This document shows, piece after piece, positions 1 through 13,860 of a stretch of 64,000 nucleotides of DNA. A model generated the notes under the pieces. It did no database searches. It had not been told where the DNA came from and saw nothing but the letters and a program-made list of their open reading frames with translations. The position numbers and the translations under genes are program-made. Position 1 is the stretch's first letter, and each line of letters opens with the position of its first letter. Source of the DNA: Epiperipatus broadwayi (taxonomy: Eukaryota; Onychophora; Udeonychophora; Euonychophora; Peripatidae); the NCBI GenBank assembly GCA_028023455.1, contig JAQFVV010000158.1:2612661-2676660 (forward strand). The letters run 5' to 3'.

Positions 1-3000
1 TCTACATCGATTTTACTTTATGTAACAACAGAGATGAATAGTAATCACTTTTTATATTTCCACTTTGTTTTGTTTCAAATACAGCAAAAACCACAATATG
101 CATACACTAACCAAAAATATATCAATAAACAAAATCAAAAAATATAAATAAATAATTTTTTTTGTAAATTTAATAAATTTTATGATACAGCAGCAGCCAT
201 TTCCTGATCTTGGAGCATCTTATAATCATATTTATTACTGTTTCTTTGAATTACATTGAAAGAGCATATATACATTTTTTTTATATTTTTCATAATATTT
301 TATAAGCATAATGATAAAAGTTTTACACAATTTAATAAAGTTTGTAAAATTTCTTTCTTAAGCAACAACAACAACAACAAAGATTAATTTAATAGTGGCA
401 AAAAAAAATTATAATGTTCCTATATTGTATTAAAAAGCTTAAAAATTGAAAAATTACCAAAGAATTTGAAATGGATAACATCAAGTAAAGGTAACAGTAT
501 AAATTTCAAAGTCAATATGGATTTAAATATAATCAAACTGCTAGAAAAGTCATAGTCTGCTAACAGCAAAACTGCTATTACATTTTCTTGGTGGGGAGGG
601 GAGGTTTGCTGAAAAAAAAAGTATCTACAAGAGCATGTTTAATTGTGACAAAAGTTTGATACTTCACTATTAATTTTATTATTTGAATGAGTAAACACAC
701 ACAATAAATATATATATGCTTCCTCAATTTATTATTAATAATGGCATTATTTCTACTTTTTTAAATTTGCTTATATTCTAATTTTAATTTACATATGCTT
801 TTTATATGCATGCAGAAAGGTACTGTATATTTAAGTTCAATCAGCAATACATATTCTATTGTAATCAAAGTCTATAAACAAAACATGAGCAATGTATGTG
901 AGGGAAGATTAAAACAAAATGTAGTGAATATGGTAATTCCACTATATATATATATATATTGATTGATTGAAATGAGTTATGCACTTATAAAAAATAAAAA
1001 AAAATATGCAAGTATGTTTGCAATGTAGTGATTATTTGTTTTCCCACAAGATATTAAAAGTAGATAAAAATCAGTTCCTCCTTTAAGTGCTGTAAAGGTA
1101 AAATATGAAGTATCAATATGGATATAAAGATTCAGATGTGTGATACCTCCAGCTCATCTCATAAATGAAGGCTATTTGTGAAATGCATGCAAAATGATAA
1201 GAATGGTTTGAAGTCTTGTGTTAATGGATGTTTGTGATATGGTAAGTTGAGATGATAAATGCATGATAAAAATCAAAAAACTTAATATATATACATACTT
1301 CTCTTGTATTTTGCAATTTCTGTATTATTATTAAACAATTACCAAAAAGAGTGACATAATGTCCTATATTTGTTGTGCAATTTCTAAACACTTTTTGATA
1401 TTAAAAAAAAAGTATATATAATTTATGCTTGTAATAGCACCCAATGTCATGCATGATTTAATGCTATGGAAAGTAGATTTCAACATCCATGGATCATGGC
1501 TGGCTCCAAATCACAATCATTAAAACAAATTATTTTATAACATCTAGTACATTTCAATATAAATGACATTACACAATTCTAATAGCATTATTAAATATGT
1601 ACACAATCTTAACAATGGATTTCATTAATTAAAATATTTAAAAAACATTAAAAATAAATAAATAAAATAATAATGGCAAACAAACAAAAAAAAAAAAAAT
1701 CCAATATATTAAAAAATCAGAATAAAATGGATAGTAAAAAAATAAATAAATCAACAATTAATTAATGGAAGTAATTGCAATTAAGTAAATTCTAAAGTAT
1801 TATTAGCAGAAATCTCTTATAACCTTATAATATTAATATCCAATATGCTTATGCCTGATTCATTGACTTTAAATAATACACAAATCAAAGCAATTCCAAT
1901 TTAATTACAAATATCAAGATATTTTTTTCTCTTTCATTTTCCTGATTTAATGCAGTTTTTATTGCTCTAAACCCAGCTATCTTTACAATTGGGCCATCTG
2001 TTCAGAATTTTGTATGTTATAATACATAAAAGCAAAAGAAAAAAAACTATAATTATTTCAATTAGTAAAATTTAAAACTATAAAAATAGAAAATGTTAAA
2101 TAAAATAATTTTAACACCATCTAATAAAAAAATATCCTAACAAAAAAATGTATGAGACATTTAAAGTGCAGAATAATTAAATACTTTTTTTATTTACTCA
2201 TTAAAAACATACACAAATAAAAAGCATCACCATGAGTGAGAGAAAAAAGGTTGTATTCAATTCCAAATACAAATAATATATTCACAATAAACTGTTACTA
2301 TCTAATCAGCAAATCAATTCAACCACAATATTTAATAATATGGCTATCCTATACATAAAATAATTAAACTAAATAGAAAACCAATTAATATGTAATATAA
2401 CAAACAATAAATCATGTATTATCAATAGAAATGATGAACAAAAGTCATGAATTCCAAAATGCATTTTACTTTAGAAACAATTTCAGTTTAGAACAAATGG
2501 AAATTAAATCCAACCAACAAATATGAATTTTAAATACAATCAACATTCCTGCCAGTGAAATTAATGCATTAAGGCAGATTATCAATTTGACCTGGACTAT
2601 ATTATTTACAGACTTTATTTAAAATTTCATGCATGGCATGCATCAATTATTTCTTAGTAAACACATGGAATTGATCTTTTATTCTTTAAATAAAACAAGT
2701 TTATATTATCAGTTCTTTAGAAATGACAACATATCTGTAATTTGTAATCAGTAAGATACACATGCACACACAAACAATTTTCCAGAGTGATGTTCAAATT
2801 TTAATCATTTCCTAAAGAACCAAATCAAGTTCAAATACTTGGACAAGCTTTCATATTGATTTCTAATTAATTTGTATATGAACAACCTATTATCAAATGT
2901 GTACTCTGTTTTATATTTATTATCTCATTCATAGATTAACTATGTGATATAATAACAATAGTTAAGTAATAATACAAGTGGATAACAAATTACTAATTTG

Positions 3001-3234
3001 CTATGAAGAATATTGATACATATTGTAATCTTCCCAACCAAAGTAAAGACAGATTAGTAAAAAAAAAGGTTTGAGAGTAAAAATCATTTAATTTAAACAT
3101 TTTTTAAAAAAGTTTCTTAAAAAATTACTCATTTTAGTAACTCTATGGATGAAATTAATCAAGAATTAAACTTTGATATAAAGTTCTTTTATAGAAATAA
3201 CATTAGGAAAAAATATGCCTATGTCTTTGAAATG
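1..3234. other. AT-rich spacer without recognisable genes
   Basis: I see no coding signal, RNA gene or clear mobile element here. The stretch holds homopolymer A/T runs, a short (CAA)n tract near 362-380 and a short (TA)n run near 941-959. All open frames are below 60 codons. Confidence 0.7.
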
Positions 3235-3645
3235 TATTTTATCAGTTCTTATTTATGGATCTGAGATTCAAACACTTAATACAAGAATAGTAAATAGAAT
3301 TCAGACTCTTTAACAAAGTATGGCAAGGTAAATATTAGGAGAAACAAAAGCAGATTGAAAATTAAATATATTGATAAAAGAAAAAACAGATATCAGGGAC
3401 ATCACTGAAAGAATTAAATGAAAACTGGAATGGACATATTTCAAGAAGAATGATAATAGACGTTTGTTGAAGTTTCAAATTGGATTATGTAAGATTGTAA
3501 AAAAATTCTAAAGAGACTATGTAAGGAAGTTTACTGATATCTTGTGAAGAAGAGAAGCTGTGGATTGCAGAAAATGGATTAAACTTGATCAGATTCTCAT
3601 TCTATAGTTTGAAAATGAAAGATGACTAATATATTTCAATGTTTA
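3235..3645 (+). pseudogene. 3' scrap of a non-LTR retrotransposon (LINE B family)
   Basis: The plus-strand translation, read across stops, matches the end of the reverse transcriptase and downstream region of a common animal LINE. It starts with a piece reading LIYGSEIQTLNTR, like the family's LxYGSExWTLxxR, followed by a decayed match to the RIQxxQRAMxRxMLG block and the later I-K-W-x-GH-x-R block. The end resembles the family's W-R-K-W-x-x-L-G-E tail. Stops and frameshifts are frequent, so it is dead. It matches the C-terminal part of the longer copy at 27.8-29 kb and runs up to an inverted repeat that begins 27 bp further on. The clade (RTE-like or Jockey-like) is unresolved. Confidence 0.6.
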
Positions 3646-3671
3646 CTGTAAATTCTATTTAGAACTTTCCA

Positions 3672-3914
3672 TTACATATGATACCATTTCCAACTTTCTT
3701 ATACACTTAACAATACTATTTTATACACCAAAACTTTACTCTTACAGTTTCGATTATCCTGCAGTCATCATCAAAGCTAGAATATCCAAATATATAATCA
3801 TACAATTAATACATTATATTTATATACAAAATCAATAACATACATCTTAGAGTTTTGGTGTAAAAAATAGTATTATTAAGTGTATAAGAAAGTTGGAAAT
3901 GGTATTATATGTAA
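3672..3914. repeat. 243-bp inverted-repeat (fold-back) element
   Basis: Two arms of about 64 bp, 3672-3735 and 3851-3914, are reverse complements with about three mismatches (both read TTACATAT near the outer end and ACACCAAAACT at the inner end). They enclose about 115 bp of AT-rich sequence containing TTTCGATTATCCTGCAGTC. There is no ORF. It could be a small fold-back transposon or MITE. No target duplication was found. Confidence 0.7.
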
Positions 3915-6036
3915 ATATAGCCTGCAAAATGATGTAACTTAATTTAATTCACACTGACAACTAATAATGCTAACACCTATATAAAAAATAACACAAGGAT
4001 ATAAACATTATAATAGAGTGAAAGTAGTTTATTTACATAAAAATCATTTTGGAAGATTGATATACATGTTTAAATATAGTATAGGTTGAACTAATATTTT
4101 TCAAGATTTTCATTCAGAGTAAGATTGCAAGATCTTAAAAACTTTATCAAATTTAACTTTTTTTTTTTTATGTGTGCCTGCTTATCTGCAGAAATCTGGA
4201 ATATATATAATTATCATTTGTAAAATATATTATTTAGAATCGAAAGTGCAAGCTACCTACATTCTTGATTTTTAGTACCTAAAAAAAAAAAAGCAAAATA
4301 ATTTGTAAACGATTTAAAACATTGGTCTTATCATTTCTGAGTATATTTACAAGAAAATGTTTTTTTTGGGGAAAAAATCGTTATTTTTAAACATAAAATA
4401 TTAAAACTTTACTACCTAGAGGGTTAATCTGTTAAAGCTAGAAATACTGTATAAAAATTACACCATGGATTACAAACAAAAGAAAACAAAAATTAGTTAA
4501 AATTTATTTTCAGTCTAATAATAAATATAATTAAAAGTGAATAAATTAAAATGTACTGTTCCAATTTTTAATTAAATACAAAAGCACATAAAATTACTGA
4601 ATCAAAAAAAAAATTATACAATTTTATATCTATATATCATCATTATTTTATATAAACAATCATATAAACATATGTTTACTTAACAATATTATTGTCAGAC
4701 TGTTTGGGAAATGCAATTAAAGATGCAAGAGCCATGTAAAATATATTTATTAATAAGTTTATAATGACAATGCTTGAATTTATAATCTGTTTAATCTGTT
4801 GTTGTTGTTTTTTTGTAAAATAGTGATACTTTTCCATAAAGTCTAAATTAATTATTGTGATAAAAGGCTAATGCTGACTTCTAACTACTTATCATAGATT
4901 TATGAAGTTGACACTAGTAAGGAAGCCTAAGGGGAAGATATTTCCAATCACATAAATAAGTATTGGAAGGGTTACATTTTTATTATCTTTACAATAAATC
5001 ATTTTTTAAAAAATATTGATTTTAATATGACTATAACCTTATATAAAATCTATAAAATGAATTAAAATTTGAAAAATAATTTTGTCTACAATAAGGAAAA
5101 ATATATGTGTGTTTAATAATGCTAATAATAATACATCAATTCATTAATTTAATTGGATTGTTTATTATCAATAAGAAAAAATAATAGATGAATCAATCTG
5201 TTATTCCTATGTGAAATGTATAGAGTAATAACTTTAATGCTCCTATTTATATCTAAAGTAAATTATCTTAAATTTCTGTTGTAGGCAAAATTTATAAATA
5301 AATTTTACTGAAAACACAGAAACCTTTCAAATACTGTGCAACTACATCATAAAATATATTTATTTTCAATTATCTTTGACTAACTAATGTGCATGTTGAA
5401 TAATATTCTGAAATTATATAAACGATTTTTAAGTTATGAATGAAGTTTTAAAAGAGAAGCCAGCAGTCATCATATAATAGTTTTATGGGAGCAAAGATTA
5501 ATGATCTTACCATAAACTACACTATGTTATGGTGAATGGTTGTTTTAATTAATAACTGATTTTTTTTTATGGAATCCAACAATCATCTTCACACAATTAA
5601 GCATTATGATAAATTTTCATTAGGATAGCTTCAGCAAAATTTGATTTAAAAGGAATTCACCTATAGACAAAATATTCAATTACTCTGAAATATCATAACA
5701 TAAGATTAATTATGGATAGTTATCACCTATCAAATAATAATCAAGAAAAAATAAATATAAATTGTCATACAAGTGAAGTCAAGATTAGAAGTTGTGAGGG
5801 GGAAAAAAAGTTAATGTAAAAGTCTAATAAATTAATATTTTTAAGTAATAAATTGTTTATACCCCACAATCTATCATTATTAAAAACTTAGGTTCTTTAA
5901 ATAATAAATACTTATTAATATCTTATTTTCTTTGATTGTAAATATATCAATGATATATATATATATAATACACTGATAATAAATATTTCTATACAAATGT
6001 ACAATTACTAGATGTCAATTTTAGTTATTACTTAAA
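3915..6036. other. AT-rich spacer, nothing recognised
   Basis: There are no ORFs above 60 codons, no RNA genes and no recognisable repeat ends. The stretch contains only poly-A/T runs and TA-rich tracts. Confidence 0.6.
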
Positions 6037-6660
6037 TCTATCTATATATAAAATCCATGTGAATGTATGTGTATGTTTGTCCATAATGCTTTTACTGGAG
6101 TGCACTCTAAAGGCTGGGTACATAAAACTATTAATAAAGCTCAATGATCACAGCACATGCCAAACTACTATGTTGTACCTTATAATCCAATTTTCAACAG
6201 ACAAAATATGGAAATTTATACATATTTTAAATCATTATTAAATTATCTTTTATAAAAAAAATCTATGTGCATTAGTAGTTGTCCATAACACTTTACTGCA
6301 TCATCCTCTGAATTTTTTTTATTAAGAGGTTGCTCCAGTAAATAATCTTATTGTATAAAATTGTCAGAATGTTTTCAAATCAAATATAATAGGCATATTT
6401 AAAATTTTTAATTTAAATTTAGCTTTATTAATAAAGCTACCAAACAGGCTGGGTTGTTCCAACCAATTAAAAAAAAACGATTACAAAAATGATGGCTTTT
6501 CAGGCTGGGTATATTTTTCATATTTATTTATATAATATTAAAATCTTTTGTCTAATTTACATTAAATCTTTAAAAAAAAAAAAATGTTAAAGCAACCAAT
6601 GGAAAAAAAAAACTTGGCCTTTTCATAAGCTGGGTACATCTGGTGTTAATATAAAGTGGT
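6037..6660 (+). repeat. Helitron-like or related dispersed repeat cluster (tentative)
   Basis: It begins with TCTATCTATATATAAAATCC followed by ATGTGAATGTATGTGTATG and TTTGTCC. This layout is seen at the ends of several Helitron-like and similar dispersed repeats in animal genomes. A diverged second start lies near 6258-6290 (ATCTATGTGCATTAGTAG, then TTGTCCATAACACTTTACTG). A core GCTGGGT recurs four times, near 6112, 6447, 6503 and 6629, with different surroundings. The 60-codon ORF at 6059-6241 lies inside the repeat and is probably not a gene. The family name is a guess from pattern similarity only. Confidence 0.35.
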
Positions 6661-9568
6661 TAAATTTGTTTTGTAAAGATTAAATAGATATTGTAATATT
6701 TCATTACAATTTTCAATTAAAATTTTGTATAATTTTGTTATTTATATAATTCCAAAATATAAAGAAAGTGGAACTGTGTTTGTTCAACACTCCTCTTGTA
6801 CACACCACTCATTGCATATAACAGTTCATGTTTTGTTGATAAGCTTTTTACTATGGAATATGTAATGTTTATTGAAATGCAAATGTACAGTATTTTTCAA
6901 CATGCACTATACATTAAAATTTATACAAACACATTTTTTTTAAAAAAGAAGTCCTTTATTAATAATAAATTAAGGAGGGGTATTTACATATATATTTGCT
7001 CTGTGTGTTTAATAATTCACATTTAATTAAAAAATATAAAAAAACATACTATATTATATTTATTTTTAAAATAGAATGAATGGCAAAGTATCAAAGATCA
7101 ATAATAATTAAATATGTTCAGGATGATATTCTTTGTATTACAATAACTTTTTTTTTATCTAAGCAAATATTATTAAGCATTCTCATTAGTAGCAGATAAT
7201 AGCTTTGGAATTATATATACTCCCCTTATTTGATGTTATTCAAATTCTAGATTAAATTCTTCAAACATTAAGCTTTCTAACAATAGTAAGGCTGTTCTGA
7301 AGTCTTTATTTTAAAATTTTTATTGCTTCAGAAAAATAGCAAATCTTATTAAATTTAATAAAACTTTTACTTTTACACTTAGAAAAACATTTGTTACATG
7401 TATTTTGTACCACATCAAAATAATGAATAAAATATATGTGCTTTCAACTTAACCCAAATAAACATTATTAATAAATATGATAATCACATACAGTACTCTG
7501 AGATGGAAAAATGGCTGCTACTGCATTATAAAATGTATTAAATTTATAAATTTTAATATTTTTGTTTCTTTACATTTATTTTTTGAAAAGTTTAAAACTT
7601 AAGTAGTATATATTAATATAGTGTACAGCATGGCTTCAGTCTATTACTTTGATTAATTAAATATTATTTTGTTATGTCACACTGGTTGAACAAAATAGTC
7701 AGAAATACCAAAGTTTTATATTTTTAATGTCAAAAACCATGGGAAAGAAATAATTGCACAAACTAACCTTATTTTCTTTTTTACAAATAGAATTTTAAGA
7801 CAATGAAGAGGATCTGACAAAGTTAATAAAAATGTGTTAAGAATCTAAAATTAGGGATCAAATTATTGGTGTCCATTAGTTATAACACCAATATTCAAAA
7901 ATGTTGAATTGTTTGATATTTCAATATCACATCTTAAGGATAGTGGCTACATTCACAAAAAATAAGAATACAATCTATTCTAGAACAAAAAATGAAAGCT
8001 TATTGAAAGACCAATATTATTGACTTTATCCAAAAATCACATAAATCATAATAAAACAAATCACTGTAGTAGTCATCACCCATCTAAATATTCTGTTCTA
8101 ACAAAAACAACAATTGTAAATTTAACAAACAGAATAGTTATGAACTGAGCTTCATTTTCAAATCAATGGCTTCTATATAAATGCTACTATGCATAAACAA
8201 TAGCATGAAAAGCAAGTGTAAAATATGCTGATGAAGTAAAAAAAATTTGAACAAACAAATCATGATGTTCTATTAATTCAATCATTATTTTGCACAAATG
8301 CATTCCAACTTCAAATTATTTGAGCAGTTTGAGAGACCAGTTCATTCTCAAGGTGCAAAACTGTTTCCATGGGATGCTATCATCTTCCAAGATGTTAATA
8401 CTATCAAATCACACACTGTATGGTTTGAAGAATATATAAGTATACTAGTATACATTATTGAGCTCACATAAGCTGTTGCTGAACAGAATAAAAGATTATC
8501 ATCTTAAATCACAATCTTTTATCAGAGAAATTTAAGATAGAAATAATATTCTTCACATTCCATCCATATTAAGTACAAATTAATGGTGATCTTAAATATG
8601 ATTACTAACTAAAAGTATCACGTGTTATTATTTTGATTAAACCATATATGCAGATTATACATTTAAACAATGTGACATTTATTCCTAGTTAAAAGTTAGG
8701 TTTAAATTTGAGTGCTCTCTTGATCCTATAAGTCTCAATGCAAAATTGTATCAACAAATAAATTGCTTAAGAATCTATATATTCTTGAAGGCCACCTTTA
8801 AATAAACAATCTTTTTGAGGTTACTATATTTTAAATCATTAAGAATAAAGCAAAGGTCATGTGACTTTTTTTAAAACAAATTTTTCTTCTTTAGCTGTTG
8901 CAAACAAAACAAAAAAAAATTAGAAAAAAGATAATTTCTATTTTTATTTAAAAAGTAAAGGCAAACTCATATATGTCTCTCCAGTTTAAATCTTGCTGAC
9001 AAATTAATTCTGAACTGAAATCATGATTTTAAGAACCAAACCACTGTTTGCTATAATTCTAAATACTGTACATAATACTTAAAATAAAAATTGTAACATT
9101 AATTTCAATTTCAGTCACTGTTTTCATTGCCACACGATTAAAGCTGGCAAAAAATGATAAAATTGTTTCAGAGAGGAGATGATGAAGGGTATCATAATCA
9201 GAACGCTGATATCAAAGTAAACAGCAAAGAAATAATGATTATGGAGGAAGGGGTAAATCCATGAGAGTTCTATTAAAACCAAAATAAATAATGCTACACA
9301 TATATAAAATCAAAATGAAAAAAAAAGTGAAACAGGTATAAATGTATTATATTAAAATCAAACAAATTACGAAAGGCAGAAATGAAAGAATGATAATTTT
9401 TTTAAAGTAAATATACAATACAGGTGTACGATTTATATATTTTTTATACAAATAAACATTTCAGCATAACTGGGCTTAAACTTTGTGGCATAGAAGTAAA
9501 ACTGATATCCATCACTTTTGGCTTCAAATTCCTTGTTAAATGCTCTTTCAGTGAATTTCACCAAAATC
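6661..9568. other. AT-rich spacer, nothing recognised
   Basis: No coding region, tRNA-like structure or paired repeat ends were recognised. The 76-codon frame at 6796-7026 has a low-complexity Ile/Tyr/Phe/Lys composition expected by chance in AT-rich DNA. Confidence 0.6.
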
Positions 9569-9609
9569 ATAGCTCTTACAGATAAATAATATATATCTGT
9601 GAGAGCTAT
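9569..9609. repeat. 41-bp hairpin
   Basis: ATAGCTCTTACAGATA at 9569-9584 is the reverse complement of 9594-9609 with one mismatch, around a 9-nt AT loop. No coding context is seen. It could be a small structured repeat or chance. Confidence 0.6.
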
Positions 9610-10715
9610 AATTCTATATCGTAAAGAAGAAATAAAACCTTTTCACTATGGTGAATTGTAAACTAAGTTTTGTTTTTTGTTTTTTTAAGAAAACATACCA
9701 TTATTATATAAACAAATACATTTGTAGAGAAGTTGCTATTTACTATACGAAATTAATAATTATTAATGTGTTGCTTTTTATACAATTAATATAATAATCA
9801 CACTCAAAGATATAATCTAATCAGAAAATAATTTAATTCCAATTTTTATTTAAATTTTACCAAATGAATTAAACATAAACATAACATTATCTTAACACAA
9901 TAATGAAAATACAAGCAAAAAAAAAATTCTAAAAGTGAAAATACAAGCAACTTTAATTGACTCATTATTTAACTAAGGTATGAATCATGATCATATAAGA
10001 CTCAAAGGACTGATTTCAAAATAATTCCCTCAGTTGTTCCAAGCCTTAACACCAGAATATAATTGTTTATCTATTTATTAAATGTATAAAAGGCAACACA
10101 GTAATGACTGTTGATTTTATAAAGTATTTTCATTACAGATATATATAATATGTGGAATAATAATATTTATTTAAAAAAAAGAAAATAATTATATTTGTGT
10201 TTGCTAGCTATAAAAAAACAACATTTAATAACTATCTGACATTTCAAAGTAAATAAAATCTTAATATAGGTAAGATCAAAGGCCTCAGTCTTGGGGTGTT
10301 ATAATTTACAATTAAGAATTTATCTTATAACCATAACCAAACATTGAGTTAATAAAGAGTTGTGAGAACTGGGGCATGGAATCCACAAATAGTGGGATGA
10401 GTTTTAGATATGGGGGTTAACTGTAAATAGTCCAATAAACAGTGCTCAACAAACAATACCCATGCAGCCTTATAGAGTAAAATATTGATTCATCAAATTT
10501 GATATTGTTTCTAATAGAAATAAATAGGTTTCTCCTTTTCCTCATTGTCATCAGCCACTTAAATTAGTATAGAGTACAGTTATAAAAAGTCTTTCGTGCC
10601 ATTTAACATTTCCCTATATTAACTGTGACAATGAAATTGTAAGTTGTGCAAACAACATTTACATCCTTTAACTATATGTATTCCGATTTTATCTATCTTA
10701 TTCCATTGTCAAATC

Positions 10716-10829
10716 CATATAATATTAATATGATCTATGTTCTTTATTATTTTTTACAATACTTTAATGGGTTGTAAAAAAGGTGTTGTAAAAAGTAATA
10801 AAGAACATAGATGATATTAATATTATATG
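10716..10829. repeat. 114-bp hairpin element (miniature inverted repeat)
   Basis: Arms of about 44 bp, from 10716 and up to 10829, are almost exact reverse complements. Both contain ATAATATTAATAT at the outer end, then ATCTATGTTCTTTATTA and a T-rich stretch ending in ACAA. The loop is about 25 bp. No ORF is present. It resembles a short MITE; a family copy elsewhere was not seen in the window. Confidence 0.7.
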
Positions 10830-11183
10830 TACAGTATTCCAATTCTGATCTTTTTTTTAGTTCAAGCCCTTGATAATTAGGTTTAGCAGTCCTCAGTTGT
10901 GACTTTTGCTCAAGACAATACAATCACCAATGATTTGGGTTGGAAATAAATTTGGGGCAGTAAGTTCAGCTTGGCCAAGATATCTATATTTAGGTAGCCT
11001 TATGTGAGTTGATTTTCTTACATAATACGAAAATAAAAAGGATCTGCCTTGCAGTCTGACTAGATCATCATGGCTGACTTATTATTACTTAGAGTAATAT
11101 AAATAATCAGATTATCAGCAATAGTGGTAAAGGAGGATGCAGTGTGAGTACTATATATGCATTTTTTTCTCTAAATATAAGTA

Positions 11184-13860
11184 CATGGCATGTGGAAATT
11201 TTACTTGATACAAACTTTTAAAAACTGAACAGAGGGTAATACTGATATCTAAAAAGACAGCAAGATTTAATATTGATATAGCTGCTCTTAGTGATACTTG
11301 TCTTCTAGAGAAAGTAAGTTTAATAAAGCAGATAGATAGCTCAAAGTTTTTTTTAGAAGATAAACCAGTTAATAGAATTATTACAACAATAATATTAAAA
11401 TGTTGTTGGTTTTTTTAAAATTGAAAACTTTAATACACATTATAAACTCAAACAGCTTGCTGTCATCAAATTTTTGCACAATATATGGAATGTCAATTGC
11501 AAATTCTATTTAGGCAAAAAAATTATTAAACAGATACGTGGATACATTCATGCTTAAAAAAAAAACAAGTAATAGATTGCATTATAGTTAAGTTGTAATG
11601 CAAAATAAATTTTGCAAGTATAGATTTCGTGATAGATCATAGATTATTATACTTCAAGATCAAACTAATGGTTGCATAAAAAATCGATCTTAATCCAATC
11701 ACCTTCAAAAAAAAATACTGATATTCATTTTTAAAAACACCTAATGTTGGTACTAAATTTGAACAACTCTTAAACACTAAAATTGCTAATACTGGCTTTG
11801 AGAATTGTCATGATATGAAGCATTAAATTCTTTTAAAGAAGGCAATAGGGATAGAAAGAAAATTTATTCTTCAGTTCATTAAGTATGGCTGATCTTCTAA
11901 CAATATTATTATTATTATTATCGATTTAAAGGAAATGTGGCATTTCTGTTAGATAGAATAATAAAGTAAATGTAGAACCTCATAATCAATATAAAGATTT
12001 AAAAATAGAGGCTTATAAAATGAATTTTGGATTAAAACTGTAAAAAATAAAACCAACAGACATTTGTTGAGTGTGATCACTTTAGATGCAATGAAAATAA
12101 CATATGGGCCTTAAAAAACAACAACAGCACAATACTATTAAATAGACCAATGGTATTCTTTTATGATGATAATGATATTTTGAACAAATGGAAAAAGTAT
12201 TTTTTTTTTCATCTCTTGAATAATACAAAAATTGAGAAATCCAGTTTAGTGAAGTTAAAATACTTTTCTATAATCTTAAAAATGAAAAAGCCACAGGTAT
12301 TAATGAGATATTAGGAGATGTTTTAAAATATGGTAGTGATACATTAGTTTCAAAAAATATTGGACATTTTTTAGAAATATATGAAGTCATACTGTCTGAT
12401 TTTAATGATAATTTTATTATTCCAATTTTCAAAATTAAGGGAAGGGACATTTTAGTAATTATTGTGGAATATCATTGCTATTCACTATAGTGAAGATATT
12501 TTCAAGAATTTGTTGAAGAGGTTGATTCAAATCTTTAGAGAAAATAATACCAGAGATTTAATGTATTGCTTTTTTTGATTAGATCAAGATATTTGATTCA
12601 AATAAATATACAAGTCTGGAGTGGAGTGAAACATTATTACTAAAGATTGAAAATCTGAAATATTTGAAATGAAAATTAGTGTTAAACAAGGATGCATATT
12701 AGTTCTAATTTATTTTTATAATAGTAGTACTTAAAACTATTTCAAATAATTTCATGGATCAGCAATCAAAATGCAAACAGATTTGATGGTGGAACTTTTT
12801 AATCTGGAAAAAAAAGTTATGATAATGATTGGGAAATCATTGCAATGTAAAAAAATGACCTATTAATGTTTTGAAATACCATATATAAAGACTTTGGTCT
12901 AGTAATTAACGTTAAAAAAAAAATGAAAATCTTTATCAACCAGCTCCAGTAATATTTATTTTGAATGGATATCAACTTGAGAATATGAGCCAATTTCAAG
13001 ATCTTAATACTGCTAACTTTTTTAAGTAGAAAGGTAGATGGCAATTAGTTGCTGCTGCTTTTAATAAGTTAAAAAGTAGATTATTTCGTTATAGTGAAGT
13101 AACAAGAGCAATAAAATTAGCTGTATATACAGCTGCTATTCTTAGTTAATTTCTTGGATGAAAATGAGACTTGCACATCTATTAACACAGCTTAAATGAA
13201 TTAACAATTTATTTATCTAAACATGATATTATGTTGATAGGGTGTTCAAGTCTCACTTCCATACTATAGCATAAAGAACAAGTCTCACTTCCATACAATA
13301 AATTAGATAAAATAAGTTCCATATATATCTAATTTTGTTGTAAAAACCTCTGCAAAATTCTAAAAATACAATGGTAAGATTAAAAAATATATATATTTTC
13401 AATTTACTGGATGTGATATTATAAGAATCCATTATTGAAATGTTGCATTTTCTTCAGATTAGGAATCTTAAATGAATGAACAGTACAATATTTTCTTTAA
13501 AAAAAATTAATTATAGTGAACTTATATGCAAAATTTTTATGGTAGAGGCAGGCCCAGTTTACTGTTATAAAGAAAATCTCAAAGATATTCTCAAAAAATG
13601 CAATGTTAATTGTTTTCATTGGGAAGATATGACTCAGGATTTAATACTCTGGAGAGCTAGAATTAGACATAGTATTGAAGTCTTTCAGAAAGAAAAGTTT
13701 GTTGGTGAAATTAAAAAACAATATTACAAAATATCATAATGAACCCATGTATTCTATATGTAAATGTATTTGAAGTTAAAACTCATTTCTAGTGTATTAT
13801 TGATTTTGTCTTTTACCCCCCCTTTAAAGTTGGAATGTTATAATTGTTTGTAGATGCTGC
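11184..13860 (+). mobile_element. LINE A copy 1: decayed non-LTR retrotransposon, endonuclease to C-terminus
   Basis: Protein fragments appear in the order of a non-LTR element. An AP-endonuclease start (HGMWKFYLI near 11186, then IDIAALSDTCLLE near 11270-11310) is followed near 12080-12170 by a YGP/LLNRP segment. The RT block has LKNEKATGINEI near 12275 and IIPIFKIKG near 12415. VKQGC near 12680 corresponds to the usual GVKQGC, and LNGYQLENMSQFQ near 12960 is the thumb region. The 87-codon frame 13476-13739 is the C-terminal region; its WEDMTQDLILWRARI matches the family's conserved WExxAxDRxxWR. A degraded zinc finger and the end KTHF-stop lie near 13750-13794, and 3' sequence is shared with the copy at 59-60 kb. 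The endonuclease SETR motif reads SDTC. Many stops make it inactive. Proteins of this family are often annotated in animal genomes as craniofacial development protein 2-like. Confidence 0.75.
13476..13739 (+). pseudogene. C-terminal fragment of the LINE A protein
   Basis: This is the best preserved piece of LINE A copy 1, an 87-codon open frame. Residues around 48-66 (HWEDMTQDLILWRARIRH) match the conserved tryptophan-rich segment just upstream of the terminal zinc finger in this LINE family. The first Met is accidental, because homology continues upstream in other frames. It is not an independent gene. Confidence 0.7.

Noticed and set aside
3740-3785. Hammerhead-ribozyme-like core on the minus strand (TGATGA ... 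CGAAAC)
   Set aside because: Penelope elements can carry hammerheads, and the conserved boxes are partly there. The intervening CTGCAGGATAATC does not form a stem II with the required closing G-C pair, and the first core base is altered.
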